DNA from: Pseudomonas flexibilis
GTDB taxonomy: Bacteria; Pseudomonadota; Gammaproteobacteria; Pseudomonadales; Pseudomonadaceae
Reading direction: 5' to 3'
Assembly (NCBI RefSeq): GCF_000802425.1
Contig: NZ_JRUD01000003.1
Coordinates: forward strand, 1-64,000
DNA: 64,000 nt
A model generated the notes under the pieces. It was not told the origin of the DNA and did not search any database. It saw nothing but the letters and a program-made list of their open reading frames with translations. Each line of letters opens with the position of its first letter. Position 1 is the stretch's first letter. The translations under genes and the position numbers were made by a program. Positions 29,300 through 37,784 of this stretch are shown piece by piece.

Positions 29300-31321
29300 A
29301 TGACAACAACCAAACCGTTCTGGCGTCGGGCCCGACTGCCGCTGGCGATCAGCCTGGCTTCGACCCTGTCGGCACCGGCATTCGCTCTGAACTTCAATAT
29401 CGGCGAGATCGAAGCGCAGTTCGACTCTTCCCTCTCGGTGGGTGCCAGCTGGGCTACCTCCAAGCCGAACCAGGACCTGATCGGCGCCAACAACGGTGGC
29501 CGCGGTCTGTCGCAGACTTCCGATGATTCACACCTGAACTTCAAACGTGGGGAGACGTTCTCGAAGATCTTCAAGGGTGTGCATGACCTGGAACTGCGTT
29601 ACGGCGACATGGGTGCCTTCCTGCGCGGCAAATACTGGTACGACTTCGAACTCAAGGACGAAGACCGCCCCTTCAAGGAAATCTCCGACAAGGGTCGCGA
29701 GCGCCTGGCGCAATCCTCTGGCGCCGAGCTGCTGGATGCCTTCGTCTATTACAACTACGCCATCGCCGACCTGCCGGGCAGCGTGCGCCTTGGCAAGCAG
29801 GTGGTGAGCTGGGGTGAGAGCACCTTCATCCAGGGTGGCATCAACTCCATCAACCCGGCCGACGTCTCCGCCCTGCGCCGTCCCGGCGCCGAGCTGAAGG
29901 AAGCCTTCATCCCGGTCAACATGTTCTATGTCGGCCAGAGCCTGACCGACAACCTGTCCGTCGAGGCGTTCTATCAGATCGAGTGGGACCCGACCGTGGT
30001 GGAGAACTGCGGCACCTTCTTCTCGCAGCCGGATGTGGTGGCGCCGGGGTGTGATAACAACCTGGCGGTGCTGAACCCAGGGCTCGGTGCCGCGTATGAC
30101 GCAGCGCTGGCATACCTGACTGCCACCAGCTCGCCGGCTGCAGGCCTTGTCGCGGCGAACGGCTTCGATATTAGCCCCTATGGCGAGGGTGTTCTGGTTG
30201 GCCGCGGCAAGGATGTCACGCCAAAGGATGATGGCCAGTGGGGTATTGCCTTTCGCTATATGTTCGAGCCGCTGGACACCGAGTTCGGTGCCTACTTCAT
30301 GAACTATCACAGCCGTCTGCCGATCTTCAGTGGCAAGGCGGGACCGCTGTCGGCGTATCAGGCTGCCGGCGCTGCAGGCCAGGCAGCCGGTGCTGCATTG
30401 CAGTCAACTGTCGCTGGCCAGGTGTGTTTGGCCGCTCCTGCTTTGTGTCCCGGAGGTGTGCCTTCGACGACGGCTCAGGGGATTATCGCCCAGCAGTTGC
30501 AAACCATTGGTACGGGGGTCGCGTCAGCGGTCGCAGCCGGTGCCGGCGAGTACTTCATCGAATACCCTGAAGACATCCGCCTGTATGGCCTGAGCTTCTC
30601 CACCACGCTGCCCACCGGTACCGCGTGGCAGGGCGAGATCAGCTACCGTGACAACGCGCCGGTGCAACTGAACACAACCGACGTGCTGTACAGCGCGCTG
30701 ACTCCGCTGGATCCGACCGTTTCGGTACTGCAGGCCACACCTGGCTCAACCCGCCATGGCTTTGAGCGCAAGGAAATCACACAGGTGCAAACCACCTTCA
30801 CCCACTTCTTCGATCAGGTCATGGGCGCCTCGCGCGTGACGGTGGTGGGCGAGGTCGGCTGGACTCACGTCGGGGGCCTGGAAGATACCAGCGTGAAGCG
30901 CTATGGCCGCGACCCGATCTTCGGGCCGGGACCGCTGCCCAATGGCCGTTGCGAGTCGCTGAACGCCGGCACGCTGGCCAACACCGCCGACAAGCGCAAC
31001 CTGAGTCGCTACTGCGAGGACGACGGCTTCACCACCGCCAACTCGTGGGGCTATCGCCTGCGCGCCGTGTGGGACTACCCGAACGCCTTCCTGGGTGTGA
31101 ACCTGCAGCCGAACCTGGCCTGGTCGCATGACGTCGAGGGTTACTCCCCCGGTCCAGGCGGCAACTTCGAGGAAGACCGCAAGGCCATCAGCGTGGGTCT
31201 GAACGCCGACTACCAGAACACCTACACCATGAACCTGTCGTACACCGACTTCTTCGACGGCAAGTACTCGACCCAGGACGACCGCGACTTCGTGGCCCTG
31301 AGCTTCGGCGTGAACTTCTAA
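29300..31321 (+). CDS. DUF1302 outer-membrane-like protein
   Basis: A 673-residue exported protein with signal peptide (about 1-30, ending APAFA). It has the DUF1302 pattern: FNIGEIEAQFDSSLSVGASW, LRYGDMGAFLRGKYWYDFEL, RLGKQVVSWGESTFI, and a C-terminal strand ending FGVNF (terminal Phe), as expected for a beta barrel. An Ala/Gly-rich insertion (about residues 350-415) with one Cys pair lies in the middle, and its codon third positions are less GC-rich than those of its flanks. DUF1302 is nearly always paired with DUF1329, as here, and is linked to uptake or hydrolysis of hydrophobic substrates. The function is not established. GGAG precedes ATG 29300. Confidence 0.87.
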   Translation: MTTTKPFWRRARLPLAISLASTLSAPAFALNFNIGEIEAQFDSSLSVGASWATSKPNQDLIGANNGGRGLSQTSDDSHLNFKRGETFSKIFKGVHDLELRYGDMGAFLRGKYWYDFELKDEDRPFKEISDKGRERLAQSSGAELLDAFVYYNYAIADLPGSVRLGKQVVSWGESTFIQGGINSINPADVSALRRPGAELKEAFIPVNMFYVGQSLTDNLSVEAFYQIEWDPTVVENCGTFFSQPDVVAPGCDNNLAVLNPGLGAAYDAALAYLTATSSPAAGLVAANGFDISPYGEGVLVGRGKDVTPKDDGQWGIAFRYMFEPLDTEFGAYFMNYHSRLPIFSGKAGPLSAYQAAGAAGQAAGAALQSTVAGQVCLAAPALCPGGVPSTTAQGIIAQQLQTIGTGVASAVAAGAGEYFIEYPEDIRLYGLSFSTTLPTGTAWQGEISYRDNAPVQLNTTDVLYSALTPLDPTVSVLQATPGSTRHGFERKEITQVQTTFTHFFDQVMGASRVTVVGEVGWTHVGGLEDTSVKRYGRDPIFGPGPLPNGRCESLNAGTLANTADKRNLSRYCEDDGFTTANSWGYRLRAVWDYPNAFLGVNLQPNLAWSHDVEGYSPGPGGNFEEDRKAISVGLNADYQNTYTMNLSYTDFFDGKYSTQDDRDFVALSFGVNF

Positions 31322-31348
31322 CGGGCCTGTATTGAAGGAAATGCACCT

Positions 31349-32713
31349 ATGAAAACAAAAAACCTGATGCAGACCGGCGTACTGGCGATCTCCCTCCTGG
31401 CAGGCAGCGTGATGGCTGCCGTCCCGGAGTCCGAGGCTGCCAAGCTGGGCACCACCCTGACCCCGCTGGGCGCTGAGAAGGCCGGCAACGCCGCCGGCAC
31501 CATTCCGGCCTGGACCGGTGGCCTGCCGAAGAATGCCGGTACCGTCGACAGCCGTGGCTTCCTGTCCGATCCGTTCGCTGCCGAACGTCCGCTGTTCACC
31601 ATCACCGCCAAGAATGTCGAGCAGTACAAGGACAAGCTGACCCCTGGCCAGCTGGCGATGTTCAAGCGCTACCCGGATACCTTCCGGATGCCGGTGTTCA
31701 CCACCCACCGCACCGCCACCGTGCCGGAGAGCGTGATTCAGGCCACCCGCCAGAACGCCACGCGCACCAAGCTGCTGGCCGGCGGCAACGGCCTGGAGGA
31801 CTTCCGCGTCGCCAACGCCTTCCCGATTCCGAAGAACGGACTGGAGGTGATCTGGAACCACATCACCCGCTACCGCGGTGGCAGCGTGCGCCGCATGGTG
31901 ACTCAGGCGACTCCGCAGGTGAACGGCTCCTACAACCTCGTGTACTTCAATGAGGAATTCGCCTTCCGCGAAGCCCTGAAGGACTACGATCCCAGCAAGC
32001 CGAGCAACGTGCTGTTCTACTTCAAGCAGCGCGTGACCGCCCCGGCGCGTCTGGCGGGTAACGTACTGCTGGTGCACGAGACCCTTGACCAGGTGAAGGA
32101 ACCGCGTCTGGCCTGGCTGTACAACGCTGGTCAGCGCCGCGTGCGTCGTGCCCCGCAGGTGTCCTATGACGGTCCGGGTACCGCTGCCGACGGCATGCGC
32201 ACCTCCGACCAGCTGGACATGTACAACGGTGCCCCGGATCGCTACGACTGGAAACTGGTCGGCAAGAAGGAGCTGTACATCCCGTACAACAGCTACCGCC
32301 TGGACTCCCCGAACCTCAAGTACTCGGACATCCTCAAGGCCGGTCATATCAACCAGGATCTGACCCGCTACGAGCTGCACCGCGTCTGGCACGTGGAAGC
32401 CACCCTCAAGTCCGGCGAGCGCCACATCTATGCCAAGCGTGACTTCTATATCGACGAGGACACCTGGCAGGCCGCAATCATCGATCAGTACGATGGCCGC
32501 GGTAACCTGTGGCGTGTCTCCGAAGCCCATGCCCAGTACTACTACGACAACCAGGTACCGTGGTACACCCTGGAAACCAGCTACGACCTACAATCCGGTC
32601 GTTACCTGGCCCTGGGCATGAAGAACGAGGAGAAGCGCGCCTACGAGTTCGGCTTTACCGCCACCGAAAGCGAGTTCACCCCGGCAGCCCTGCGCCAGTC
32701 CGGCGTGCGTTAA
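31349..32713 (+). CDS. DUF1329 periplasmic/outer-membrane lipoprotein-like protein
   Basis: A 454-residue exported protein with signal peptide (1-23, ending VMA). The mature part carries DUF1329 signatures: AGTIPAWTGGLP, NGLEVIWNHITRYRGG, RLAWLYNAGQRRVRRAP, RYDWKLVGKKELYIPYN and HRVWHVEATLKSGERHIYA. The fold is distantly LolB/outer-membrane sorting-like. GAAGGAAA precedes the ATG. It follows DUF1302 by 27 bases and ends before a strong terminator. The pair is probably one functional unit handling hydrophobic compounds at the outer membrane. Confidence 0.88.
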   Translation: MKTKNLMQTGVLAISLLAGSVMAAVPESEAAKLGTTLTPLGAEKAGNAAGTIPAWTGGLPKNAGTVDSRGFLSDPFAAERPLFTITAKNVEQYKDKLTPGQLAMFKRYPDTFRMPVFTTHRTATVPESVIQATRQNATRTKLLAGGNGLEDFRVANAFPIPKNGLEVIWNHITRYRGGSVRRMVTQATPQVNGSYNLVYFNEEFAFREALKDYDPSKPSNVLFYFKQRVTAPARLAGNVLLVHETLDQVKEPRLAWLYNAGQRRVRRAPQVSYDGPGTAADGMRTSDQLDMYNGAPDRYDWKLVGKKELYIPYNSYRLDSPNLKYSDILKAGHINQDLTRYELHRVWHVEATLKSGERHIYAKRDFYIDEDTWQAAIIDQYDGRGNLWRVSEAHAQYYYDNQVPWYTLETSYDLQSGRYLALGMKNEEKRAYEFGFTATESEFTPAALRQSGVR

Positions 32714-32744
32714 CGCAACACCTTCCGGCGCAAGGCCGGAACAC

Positions 32745-32775
32745 AAAGCCCACGCCTTCGCGCGTGGGCTTTTTC
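32745..32775 (+). terminator. intrinsic terminator after DUF1329
   Basis: AAAGCCCACGC (32745-32755) pairs perfectly with GCGTGGGCTTT (32762-32772) around CTTCGC, followed by TTTC. It closes the ligase/DUF1302/DUF1329 transcription unit. Confidence 0.92.
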
Positions 32776-32874
32776 ATTAGGGCCAGGCACTGACGAGCCC
32801 TCAGTCTGTGGGGGTGAATTCATCAAGCTTCTGAGATGCTGCACAAGAGTTCGCGAGCAATGCGGTGCGTAGAC

Positions 32875-32904
32875 CTGCGGGAGCGAATTCATTCGCGAGC
32901 TTCT
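32875..32904. repeat. single REP-like unit
   Basis: CTGCGGGAGCGAATTCATTC followed by GCGAGCTTCT is one REP-like half with its internal GAATTC palindrome. A degenerate inverted partner may lie at 32848-32860 (AGTTCGCGAGC). The 32776-33002 interval holds nothing else recognisable. Confidence 0.75.
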
Positions 32905-33002
32905 GGGGAGTCACACAGGGCCCGCAGACGAGTGTCCGCCCCATCAGCAGCGTCGGCTCGCCAGCACTTCCCTCCGCACTCCCGCCCGCGTAGGGTTGTC
33001 CC

Positions 33003-34124
33003 ATGACCGATACCATCGACCGCCTCGCCGACCTCCCGGCCAGCGACTGGGATGCCCTGTTGCCTGCCGGACAGCTTTTCCTGCGTCATGCATTCCTGAG
33101 CAGTCTGGAAGACAGCGGCGCGGTCGGCCCTGGCACGGGGTGGCTACCTGCTCATCGGATGATGCGCGATGCGCAAGGCCGCCTGACTGCCGCTGCCCCG
33201 GCCTACCGCAAGCTGCACTCCTACGGCGAATACGTGTTCGACTGGGGCTGGGCGGATGCCTGCCGGCGCGCCGGCATCGCCTACTACCCCAAGCGATTGA
33301 GTGGCGTGCCATTCACCCCGGTGCCTGGCGCACGCCTGTTGGGCGCCCCGGCAGCGCTGGCGCAGTTGCTGGAGGCCGGCGAGGCGCAATTGGCCGAGCA
33401 GGGGGAATCCGGCTGGCATATCAATTTCACCCAGCCGGCGGATGACGCCCTGTTGCGTGGGCGCAGCGGCTGGCTGGAGCGCATGGGCTGCCAGTTCCAC
33501 TGGTTCAACCGGGGCTATCGGGACTTTCAGGATTTCCTCGACACCCTGAGTTCCCGCAAGCGCAAGCAGCTGCGCAAGGAGCGCGACCAGGTGGCGGGCC
33601 AGGGCATCGAGTTCGAATGGCGCGACAGCAGCCAGATGCGCGAGGTGGACTGGGACTTCGTCCATGCCTGCTACGCCCGCACCTATCAGGTACGCGGCCA
33701 GGACCCCTACCTGCCGCGTGGCTTCTTCAGCCTGTTGGCCGAACGCATGCCAGCGGCACTGCGCGTGGTGCTGGCGCGGCAGCGCGGGCGGCCGGTGGCC
33801 ATGGCCTTCTCGCTGCAGGGCGATGACTGCCTATTTGGCCGCTACTGGGGTTGCCTGGCGGAGTTTGACCGGCTGCATTTCGAGACCTGCCTGTATCAGG
33901 GCATCGACTGGAGCATCGAACAGCGGCTGGCGCGTTTCGAGGCCGGTGCCCAGGGCGAGCACAAGTTGCTGCGCGGCTTCGAACCGGTGCTGACGCGCTC
34001 CTGGCATTACCTGCTGCATCCCGGCTTGCGGGCCGCGGTGGTGGGGTTTCTCGAAGAGGAGCGGGTGGCAGTGAGCGCCTACCTGCAAGAGGCGCGCGGT
34101 CACCTGCCATACCGGAAGGTGTAG
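33003..34124 (+). CDS. FemAB/GNAT-like protein (PF04339-type)
   Basis: A 373-residue cytoplasmic protein of the FemAB-like peptidoglycan-biosynthesis-annotated family common in proteobacteria. Characteristic blocks are HAFLSSLEDSGAV, AAPAYRKLHSYGEYVFDWGW, SSRKRKQLRKERDQV and GRYWGCLAEFDRLHFETCLY. The C-terminal half is the acyl-transferase fold. Real substrates are unknown, and membership does not prove a role in peptidoglycan. The stop TAG (34122-34124) lies in the GTAGGGTGG end of a repeat element. Confidence 0.82.
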   Translation: MTDTIDRLADLPASDWDALLPAGQLFLRHAFLSSLEDSGAVGPGTGWLPAHRMMRDAQGRLTAAAPAYRKLHSYGEYVFDWGWADACRRAGIAYYPKRLSGVPFTPVPGARLLGAPAALAQLLEAGEAQLAEQGESGWHINFTQPADDALLRGRSGWLERMGCQFHWFNRGYRDFQDFLDTLSSRKRKQLRKERDQVAGQGIEFEWRDSSQMREVDWDFVHACYARTYQVRGQDPYLPRGFFSLLAERMPAALRVVLARQRGRPVAMAFSLQGDDCLFGRYWGCLAEFDRLHFETCLYQGIDWSIEQRLARFEAGAQGEHKLLRGFEPVLTRSWHYLLHPGLRAAVVGFLEEERVAVSAYLQEARGHLPYRKV

Positions 34125-34226
34125 GGTGGTCAAGGCGATGCCTTGGCAACCGATAGCGAGGGAGCGGCGGCCGGAACAGCGCCGCCCGCCCTACGAACTG
34201 TAGCCGCGACGCTCCGGTCGCGGCTA
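34121..34226. repeat. GTAGGGTGG element plus short palindrome
   Basis: GTAGGGTGGTCAAGGCGATG starts at 34121 and the element closes with CCGCCCGCCCTACGAAC near 34199. TAGCCGCGAC and GTCGCGGCTA (34201-34226) form a separate palindrome. The element starts within the stop codon of the FemAB-like gene and ends 26 bases before the end of the convergent ppiA. Confidence 0.78.
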
Positions 34227-34251
34227 ACACTCCCCTTGCCTCAGGCGAGGA

Positions 34252-34809
34252 TCATTCCACCCGCTTGGCCGAAATGATTTCCACCGCCTCGCGCGGCACG
34301 TTCTGGTGCATGCCGCGGTTGCCGGTCGGCACCTGGGCGATCTGGTCGACCACGCCCATGCCGCGCACCACCTTGCCGAACACCGCATAGCCGAAGTCGC
34401 GCGGGCCGTGGTTGAGGAATTCGTTGTCGCTGTGGTTGATGAAGAACTGGCTGGTGGCCGAGTCGCGCACCTGGGTGCGGGCCATGGCCAGGGTGCCGCG
34501 ATCGTTGCGCAGGCCGTTGTCCGCCTCGTTGCGGATCGGCGCATGGGTCGGCTTCTGGCGCATCTGCGCATCGAAACCGCCGCCCTGGATCATGAAGCCC
34601 GGAATCACCCGGTGGAACACGGTGCCGTCGTAGAAGCCGCTATCCACGTACTCGAGGAAGTTCTTGACACTGATCGGCGCCTTTTCCTCGTTCAGCTCGA
34701 TCTCGATCTCGCCCAGGCTGGTGGCCAGCAGCACGCGGGGATTGTCGGCGGCCAGCAAGTGAGAGGTGAACAGCAGGGCGCAGGCGCCCAGGGTCAGTTT
34801 CTTCAGCAT
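34252..34809 (-). CDS. ppiA: periplasmic peptidyl-prolyl cis-trans isomerase, cyclophilin type
   Basis: A 185-residue cyclophilin. The signal peptide (1-20, ending LLA) places it in the periplasm. Active-site segments are [13 protein letters not shown] (Arg and Phe of the catalytic pocket), [17 protein letters not shown] and [18 protein letters not shown]. It catalyses proline isomerisation during folding of exported proteins. ATG 34809 is chosen because it begins the signal peptide. The longer frame adds a non-signal stretch. It is monocistronic. Confidence 0.92.
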   Translation of the reverse strand: MLKKLTLGACALLFTSHLLAADNPRVLLATSLGEIEIELNEEKAPISVKNFLEYVDSGFYDGTVFHRVIPGFMIQGGGFDAQMRQKPTHAPIRNEADNGLRNDRGTLAMARTQVRDSATSQFFINHSDNEFLNHGPRDFGYAVFGKVVRGMGVVDQIAQVPTGNRGMHQNVPREAVEIISAKRVE

Positions 34810-34873
34810 GAGTGCGTCCTTGAGGGGTTTGAATGGGGGCAGCATAGAGGCTGCCGGGAATTCTGCGAAGGGG

Positions 34874-35794
34874 TCAGGGCCTCTCGCCGGGGCAGACTTC
34901 GTCAGGGTCGGCGTCCGCGAAGGTCATGATGGACTCCACCAGAATCTGGGTTGCCGGGCCCAGCGGCTTGTCCTTGTTGGCGTACAGGCGAAAGCGCGGC
35001 CGGTGGATGCCACCCTGGGGCAGGGGCAGCTCCTTGAGCCGACCCTCGTGGAGTTCGCGGGCGATCACCGGGCGCGGCAGCCAGGCGAAGCCCAGGCCGC
35101 GTCGCACGAACAGCGCGGCAGTGGCCATGCTGCTGACTGTCCAGCGCTGCTCGGCGCCGAGCCAGCCGACATCCATGGGCTGGGCCCGGCCAGAGTCGCG
35201 GATGACGATCTGCAACTGGTTCTCCAGGTCCTGCGAGCTCAGCTCGCGGCGCAGCTGGTGCAGCGGATGGTTCGGGTGCGCCACCGCGACGAACTCCACG
35301 GTGCCCAGCTCGGTGCCCAGGTAGCCGGGAATCTCCAGGCTGGAAATGGCCAGGTCGGCGGTGCCTTCGCGCAGCACATCCACCACCCCGGACAGCACTT
35401 CCTCGCGCAGCCGCACCCGGCAGCCACGGCTCTTGGGCATGAAATCGGTCAAGGCCCGAGCGATGCGCCCGCTGGGGAAGGCGGCGTCGATCACCAGGCG
35501 TACCTCGGCCTCCCAGCCCAGCTCCAACTGATGGGCCAGGTCCTCGATCTGGCTGGCCTGCTTGAGCAGGTGGCGGGAGCGACGCAGCAGCACGGCGCCA
35601 GCCTCGGTGAGCACGGCCTTGCGGCCTTCGATGCGCAACAGCGGCACACCCAGCTGTTCCTGCATGCGGGCCACGGTATAGCTGACTGAGGACTGCGAGC
35701 GGTGCAGGGCTTCGGCGGCCTGGGCAAAGCCGCCGTGATCGACGACGGCCTGCAGGGTTCGCCACTGATCCAGGGTGACACGGGGCGCTTTCAT
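34874..35794 (-). CDS. LysR-family transcriptional regulator
   Basis: A 306-residue LysR-type regulator. The winged HTH (about 5-65) contains [32 protein letters not shown]. The effector-binding domain (about 92-295) includes [21 protein letters not shown] and [10 protein letters not shown]. It is divergent from azoR with a 158-base shared control region, so it most likely regulates azoR and itself in response to an electrophile or quinone-like compound. Effector not inferable from sequence. Confidence 0.92.
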   Translation of the reverse strand: MKAPRVTLDQWRTLQAVVDHGGFAQAAEALHRSQSSVSYTVARMQEQLGVPLLRIEGRKAVLTEAGAVLLRRSRHLLKQASQIEDLAHQLELGWEAEVRLVIDAAFPSGRIARALTDFMPKSRGCRVRLREEVLSGVVDVLREGTADLAISSLEIPGYLGTELGTVEFVAVAHPNHPLHQLRRELSSQDLENQLQIVIRDSGRAQPMDVGWLGAEQRWTVSSMATAALFVRRGLGFAWLPRPVIARELHEGRLKELPLPQGGIHRPRFRLYANKDKPLGPATQILVESIMTFADADPDEVCPGERP

Positions 35795-35952
35795 GGAGGC
35801 GGCCTCGGTGAAAATGGGGTGCGCTCGAGCCTAGTGAGAGGCTGCGAACTAATCAACTGGTTCGATTGAAATCAGCAGAATTATGCGCTTTTTGATCGAA
35901 ATGACTCTGGGTAAAGTGTGCGCCATTCCTCGAACACCCTCTGGAGTCAAAG
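35795..35952. promoter_or_regulatory. divergent lysR/azoR control region with candidate LysR sites
   Basis: ATCAACTGGTTCGAT (35852-35866) is an imperfect palindrome fitting the T-N11-A LysR rule (T35853, A35865). TTCGATTGAA (35861-35870) and TTTTGATCGAAA (about 35891-35902) are further short symmetries spaced about 30 bases apart, one or three helical turns. The interval is AT-richer than its surroundings. CTGGAG lies 7 bases before azoR. Exact promoters cannot be fixed. Confidence 0.5.
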
Positions 35953-36552
35953 ATGTCCCGCGTACTCGTGATCGAAAGCAGTGCCCGTCAGGAAGGTTCG
36001 GTTTCCCGCCAGCTGACCCAGGCCTTCGTCGCCCAGTGGAAGCAGGCCAACCCGGCCGACAGCATCCAGGTTCGCGACCTGGCCAAGCAGCCACTGCCGC
36101 ACCTGGACATGGATCTGCTTGGCGGCTGGATGAAGCCCGCCGACCAGCAGAACGCCGCCGAGCAGGCCGCCGCGCAGCGCTCCGACGCGCTGGTCGCCGA
36201 GCTGAAGGCCGCCGACGTGCTGGTGCTGGCCGCGCCCATGTACAACTTTGCCATCCCCAGCACCCTCAAGGCCTGGCTGGACCATGTGCTGCGCGCCGGC
36301 GTGACCTTCCAGTACACCGCCAATGGTCCGCAGGGCCTGCTGACTGGCAAGCGCGCCTACGTGCTGACCGCCCGCGGCGGCATCTACACCGGCAGCCCGC
36401 TGGATCACCAGGAACCCTACCTGCGCCAGGCGCTGGGCTTCATCGGCATCACCGATGTCGAGTTCATCCATGCCGAAGGCCTGAACATGGGCGGCGACAC
36501 CGCTGCCAAGGGCCTGGAAAGCGCACAGGCGAAAGTCGCCGCGATCGCCTGA
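35953..36552 (+). CDS. azoR: FMN-dependent NADH-azoreductase
   Basis: A 199-residue flavodoxin-fold NAD(P)H oxidoreductase of the AzoR family, which reduces quinones, azo dyes and nitro compounds in the cytoplasm. FMN-binding segments are SSARQEGSVSRQL, APMYNFAIPSTLKAWLD and LTARGGIY. Length matches E. coli AzoR (about 200). It lies divergent from the LysR gene, the usual setting for pseudomonad azoreductases. It is followed by a GTAGGGTGG element and a bidirectional terminator. Confidence 0.93.
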   Translation: MSRVLVIESSARQEGSVSRQLTQAFVAQWKQANPADSIQVRDLAKQPLPHLDMDLLGGWMKPADQQNAAEQAAAQRSDALVAELKAADVLVLAAPMYNFAIPSTLKAWLDHVLRAGVTFQYTANGPQGLLTGKRAYVLTARGGIYTGSPLDHQEPYLRQALGFIGITDVEFIHAEGLNMGGDTAAKGLESAQAKVAAIA

Positions 36553-36605
36553 TCAGACGATTCATTTGTGGGTCGGGCAGTGGCTATACCGTGCTCGGTT
36601 TGACC

Positions 36606-36697
36606 GTAGGGTGGAAAACTCGCGCAGCGATTTTCCACCGAACGACAGCCCGCTGCCGGGGCAATGGTGGACAAGGAAAGCGTTGTCCACCCTACGG
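36606..36697. repeat. complete GTAGGGTGG...CCACCCTACG element
   Basis: One of the best copies in the window. It starts GTAGGGTGGAAAACTCGCGC, has an internal AGCGATTTTCCACC arm complementary to GGTGGAAAA, and ends TGGTGGACAAGGAAAGCG then TTGTCCACCCTACGG. Near-identical left halves occur at 40323 and 45773. Confidence 0.88.
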
Positions 36698-36709
36698 TCT
36701 GCCGGAAAC

Positions 36710-36738
36710 AAAAAACCGCCCGAGAGGGCGGTTTTTTT
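36710..36738. terminator. bidirectional terminator between azoR and the PA3496-like gene
   Basis: AAAAACCGCCC (36711-36721) pairs with GGGCGGTTTTT (36726-36736) around GAGA, with an A run on the left and a T run on the right, so it can stop transcription from both sides. It serves azoR (+) and the small gene/nth side (-). Confidence 0.93.
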
Positions 36739-36752
36739 GTTGTTCGGCAACA

Positions 36753-36929
36753 TCAGAGGTCGTAGTCGTAATCGGTCAGACGCTTCTGCAGGCGGCGCTC
36801 TTCGAGCAGGTTGTCGATGATGCGGCGCTTGGTCAGGTTGGTCTTGGCGACTTCGACCTGCTCAACGGCTTCTTCGTTGCTCTCAACAACGAAGTCATCA
36901 TCCAGTTCGAGTTCGGCTTTTTCGGTCAT
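36753..36929 (-). CDS. 58-residue PA3496-family small protein
   Basis: This short gene encodes MTEKAELELDDDFVVE...RLTDYDYDL, 58 residues. The N-terminal half is acidic, then comes a basic helix (TKRRIIDNLLEERRLQKRL), ending in DYDYDL. The composition, its position just upstream of nth and the rnf genes, and the GGAG Shine-Dalgarno before ATG 36929 match P. aeruginosa PA3496 and its family, as I recall it. The function is uncertain; a link to envelope integrity has been proposed for the family. It is transcribed in the same direction as nth-rnf but lies downstream of nth (103-base gap). Confidence 0.85.
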   Translation of the reverse strand: MTEKAELELDDDFVVESNEEAVEQVEVAKTNLTKRRIIDNLLEERRLQKRLTDYDYDL

Positions 36930-37031
36930 GAGTCACTCCAGGCGGGGTGCGATGGCGCACCTTATAGCGACTCCGATCCGGCGGGTAAAAAAGATTTTTT
37001 CAATGAAAACAGCGGGTCAAGTCTATAAGAC

Positions 37032-37670
37032 TCAATCGTCAGAGGTCTTCAGCTTGTATTCGCACAGATCCTCGATGCGGCAGCTGCCACAGCGCGGCTT
37101 GCGCGCCTGGCACACGTAGCGTCCGTGCAGGATCAGCCAATGGTGGGCATCGAGCAGATACTGCTTCGGCACCACCTTGAGCAGCTTCTTCTCCACCTCC
37201 AGCACGTTCTTCCCCGGCGCGATGCCGGTGCGGTTGCTGACCCGGAAGATATGCGTGTCCACCGCCATGGTGTGCTGACGGAAGGCGGTGTTGAGCACCA
37301 CGTTGGCGGTCTTGCGGCCCACGCCCGGCAGGGCTTCCAGGTCCTCACGGTTGTCGGGCACCTGGCTGCCATGCTTCTCGATCAGGATGCGGCAGGTTTC
37401 CAAGACGTTCTTCGCCTTGGTCGGGTACAGGCCGATGGTCCGGATGTACTCACACAGCCCTTCGTAGCCAAGCGCGTAGAGGGCTTCCGGTGTGTTGGCC
37501 ACCGGGAACAGCTTGGCGGTGGCCTTGTTCACCCCCACGTCGGTGGCCTGCGCGGAGAGGATCACCGCGATCAGCAACTCGAACGGCGAGCTGTAGGCCA
37601 GCTCGGTGGTGGGGTGAGGGTTGTCCTCGTGGAAGCGACGGAAGATTTCCAGGCGTTTGGCGGCGTTCAT
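37032..37670 (-). CDS. nth: endonuclease III
   Basis: A 212-residue DNA glycosylase/AP lyase that removes oxidised pyrimidines. The helix-hairpin-helix reads LPGVGRKTANVVL with catalytic Lys120, and Asp138 lies in MAVDTHIFRVSNR. Cys187, Cys194, Cys197 and Cys203 form the [4Fe-4S] loop (CQARKPRCGSCRIEDLC). Residue numbering coincides with the E. coli enzyme. It lies downstream of rnfE, as in many gammaproteobacteria (E. coli rsx-nth), but a REP pair separates them here. Confidence 0.96.
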   Translation of the reverse strand: MNAAKRLEIFRRFHEDNPHPTTELAYSSPFELLIAVILSAQATDVGVNKATAKLFPVANTPEALYALGYEGLCEYIRTIGLYPTKAKNVLETCRILIEKHGSQVPDNREDLEALPGVGRKTANVVLNTAFRQHTMAVDTHIFRVSNRTGIAPGKNVLEVEKKLLKVVPKQYLLDAHHWLILHGRYVCQARKPRCGSCRIEDLCEYKLKTSDD

Positions 37671-37700
37671 GGTTCTCTGCGCAAAGGGGGGAAGGCGCGC

Positions 37701-37774
37701 TGTGGGAGCGGACTGGTCCGCGAGCTTTTATGCAGGGGCTGGCAAAACGCTCGCGAATGAATTCGCTCCCACAG
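37701..37774. repeat. REP-like palindrome pair between rnfE and nth
   Basis: TGTGGGAGCGGACTGGTCCG then CGAGCTT (from 37701) and ACGCTCGCGAATGAATTCGC then TCCCACAG (to 37774) are inverted copies, closely matching the pair at 14221-14294. It sits inside the nth-rnf cluster and may affect how far rnf transcription runs into nth. Confidence 0.88.
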
Positions 37775-37784
37775 GCTCCGCGAG

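Noticed and set aside
30746-32530. Frame of about 590 codons antisense to DUF1302/DUF1329
   Set aside because: It spans two separate plus-strand genes with clear signal peptides and domains, so it is a shadow.
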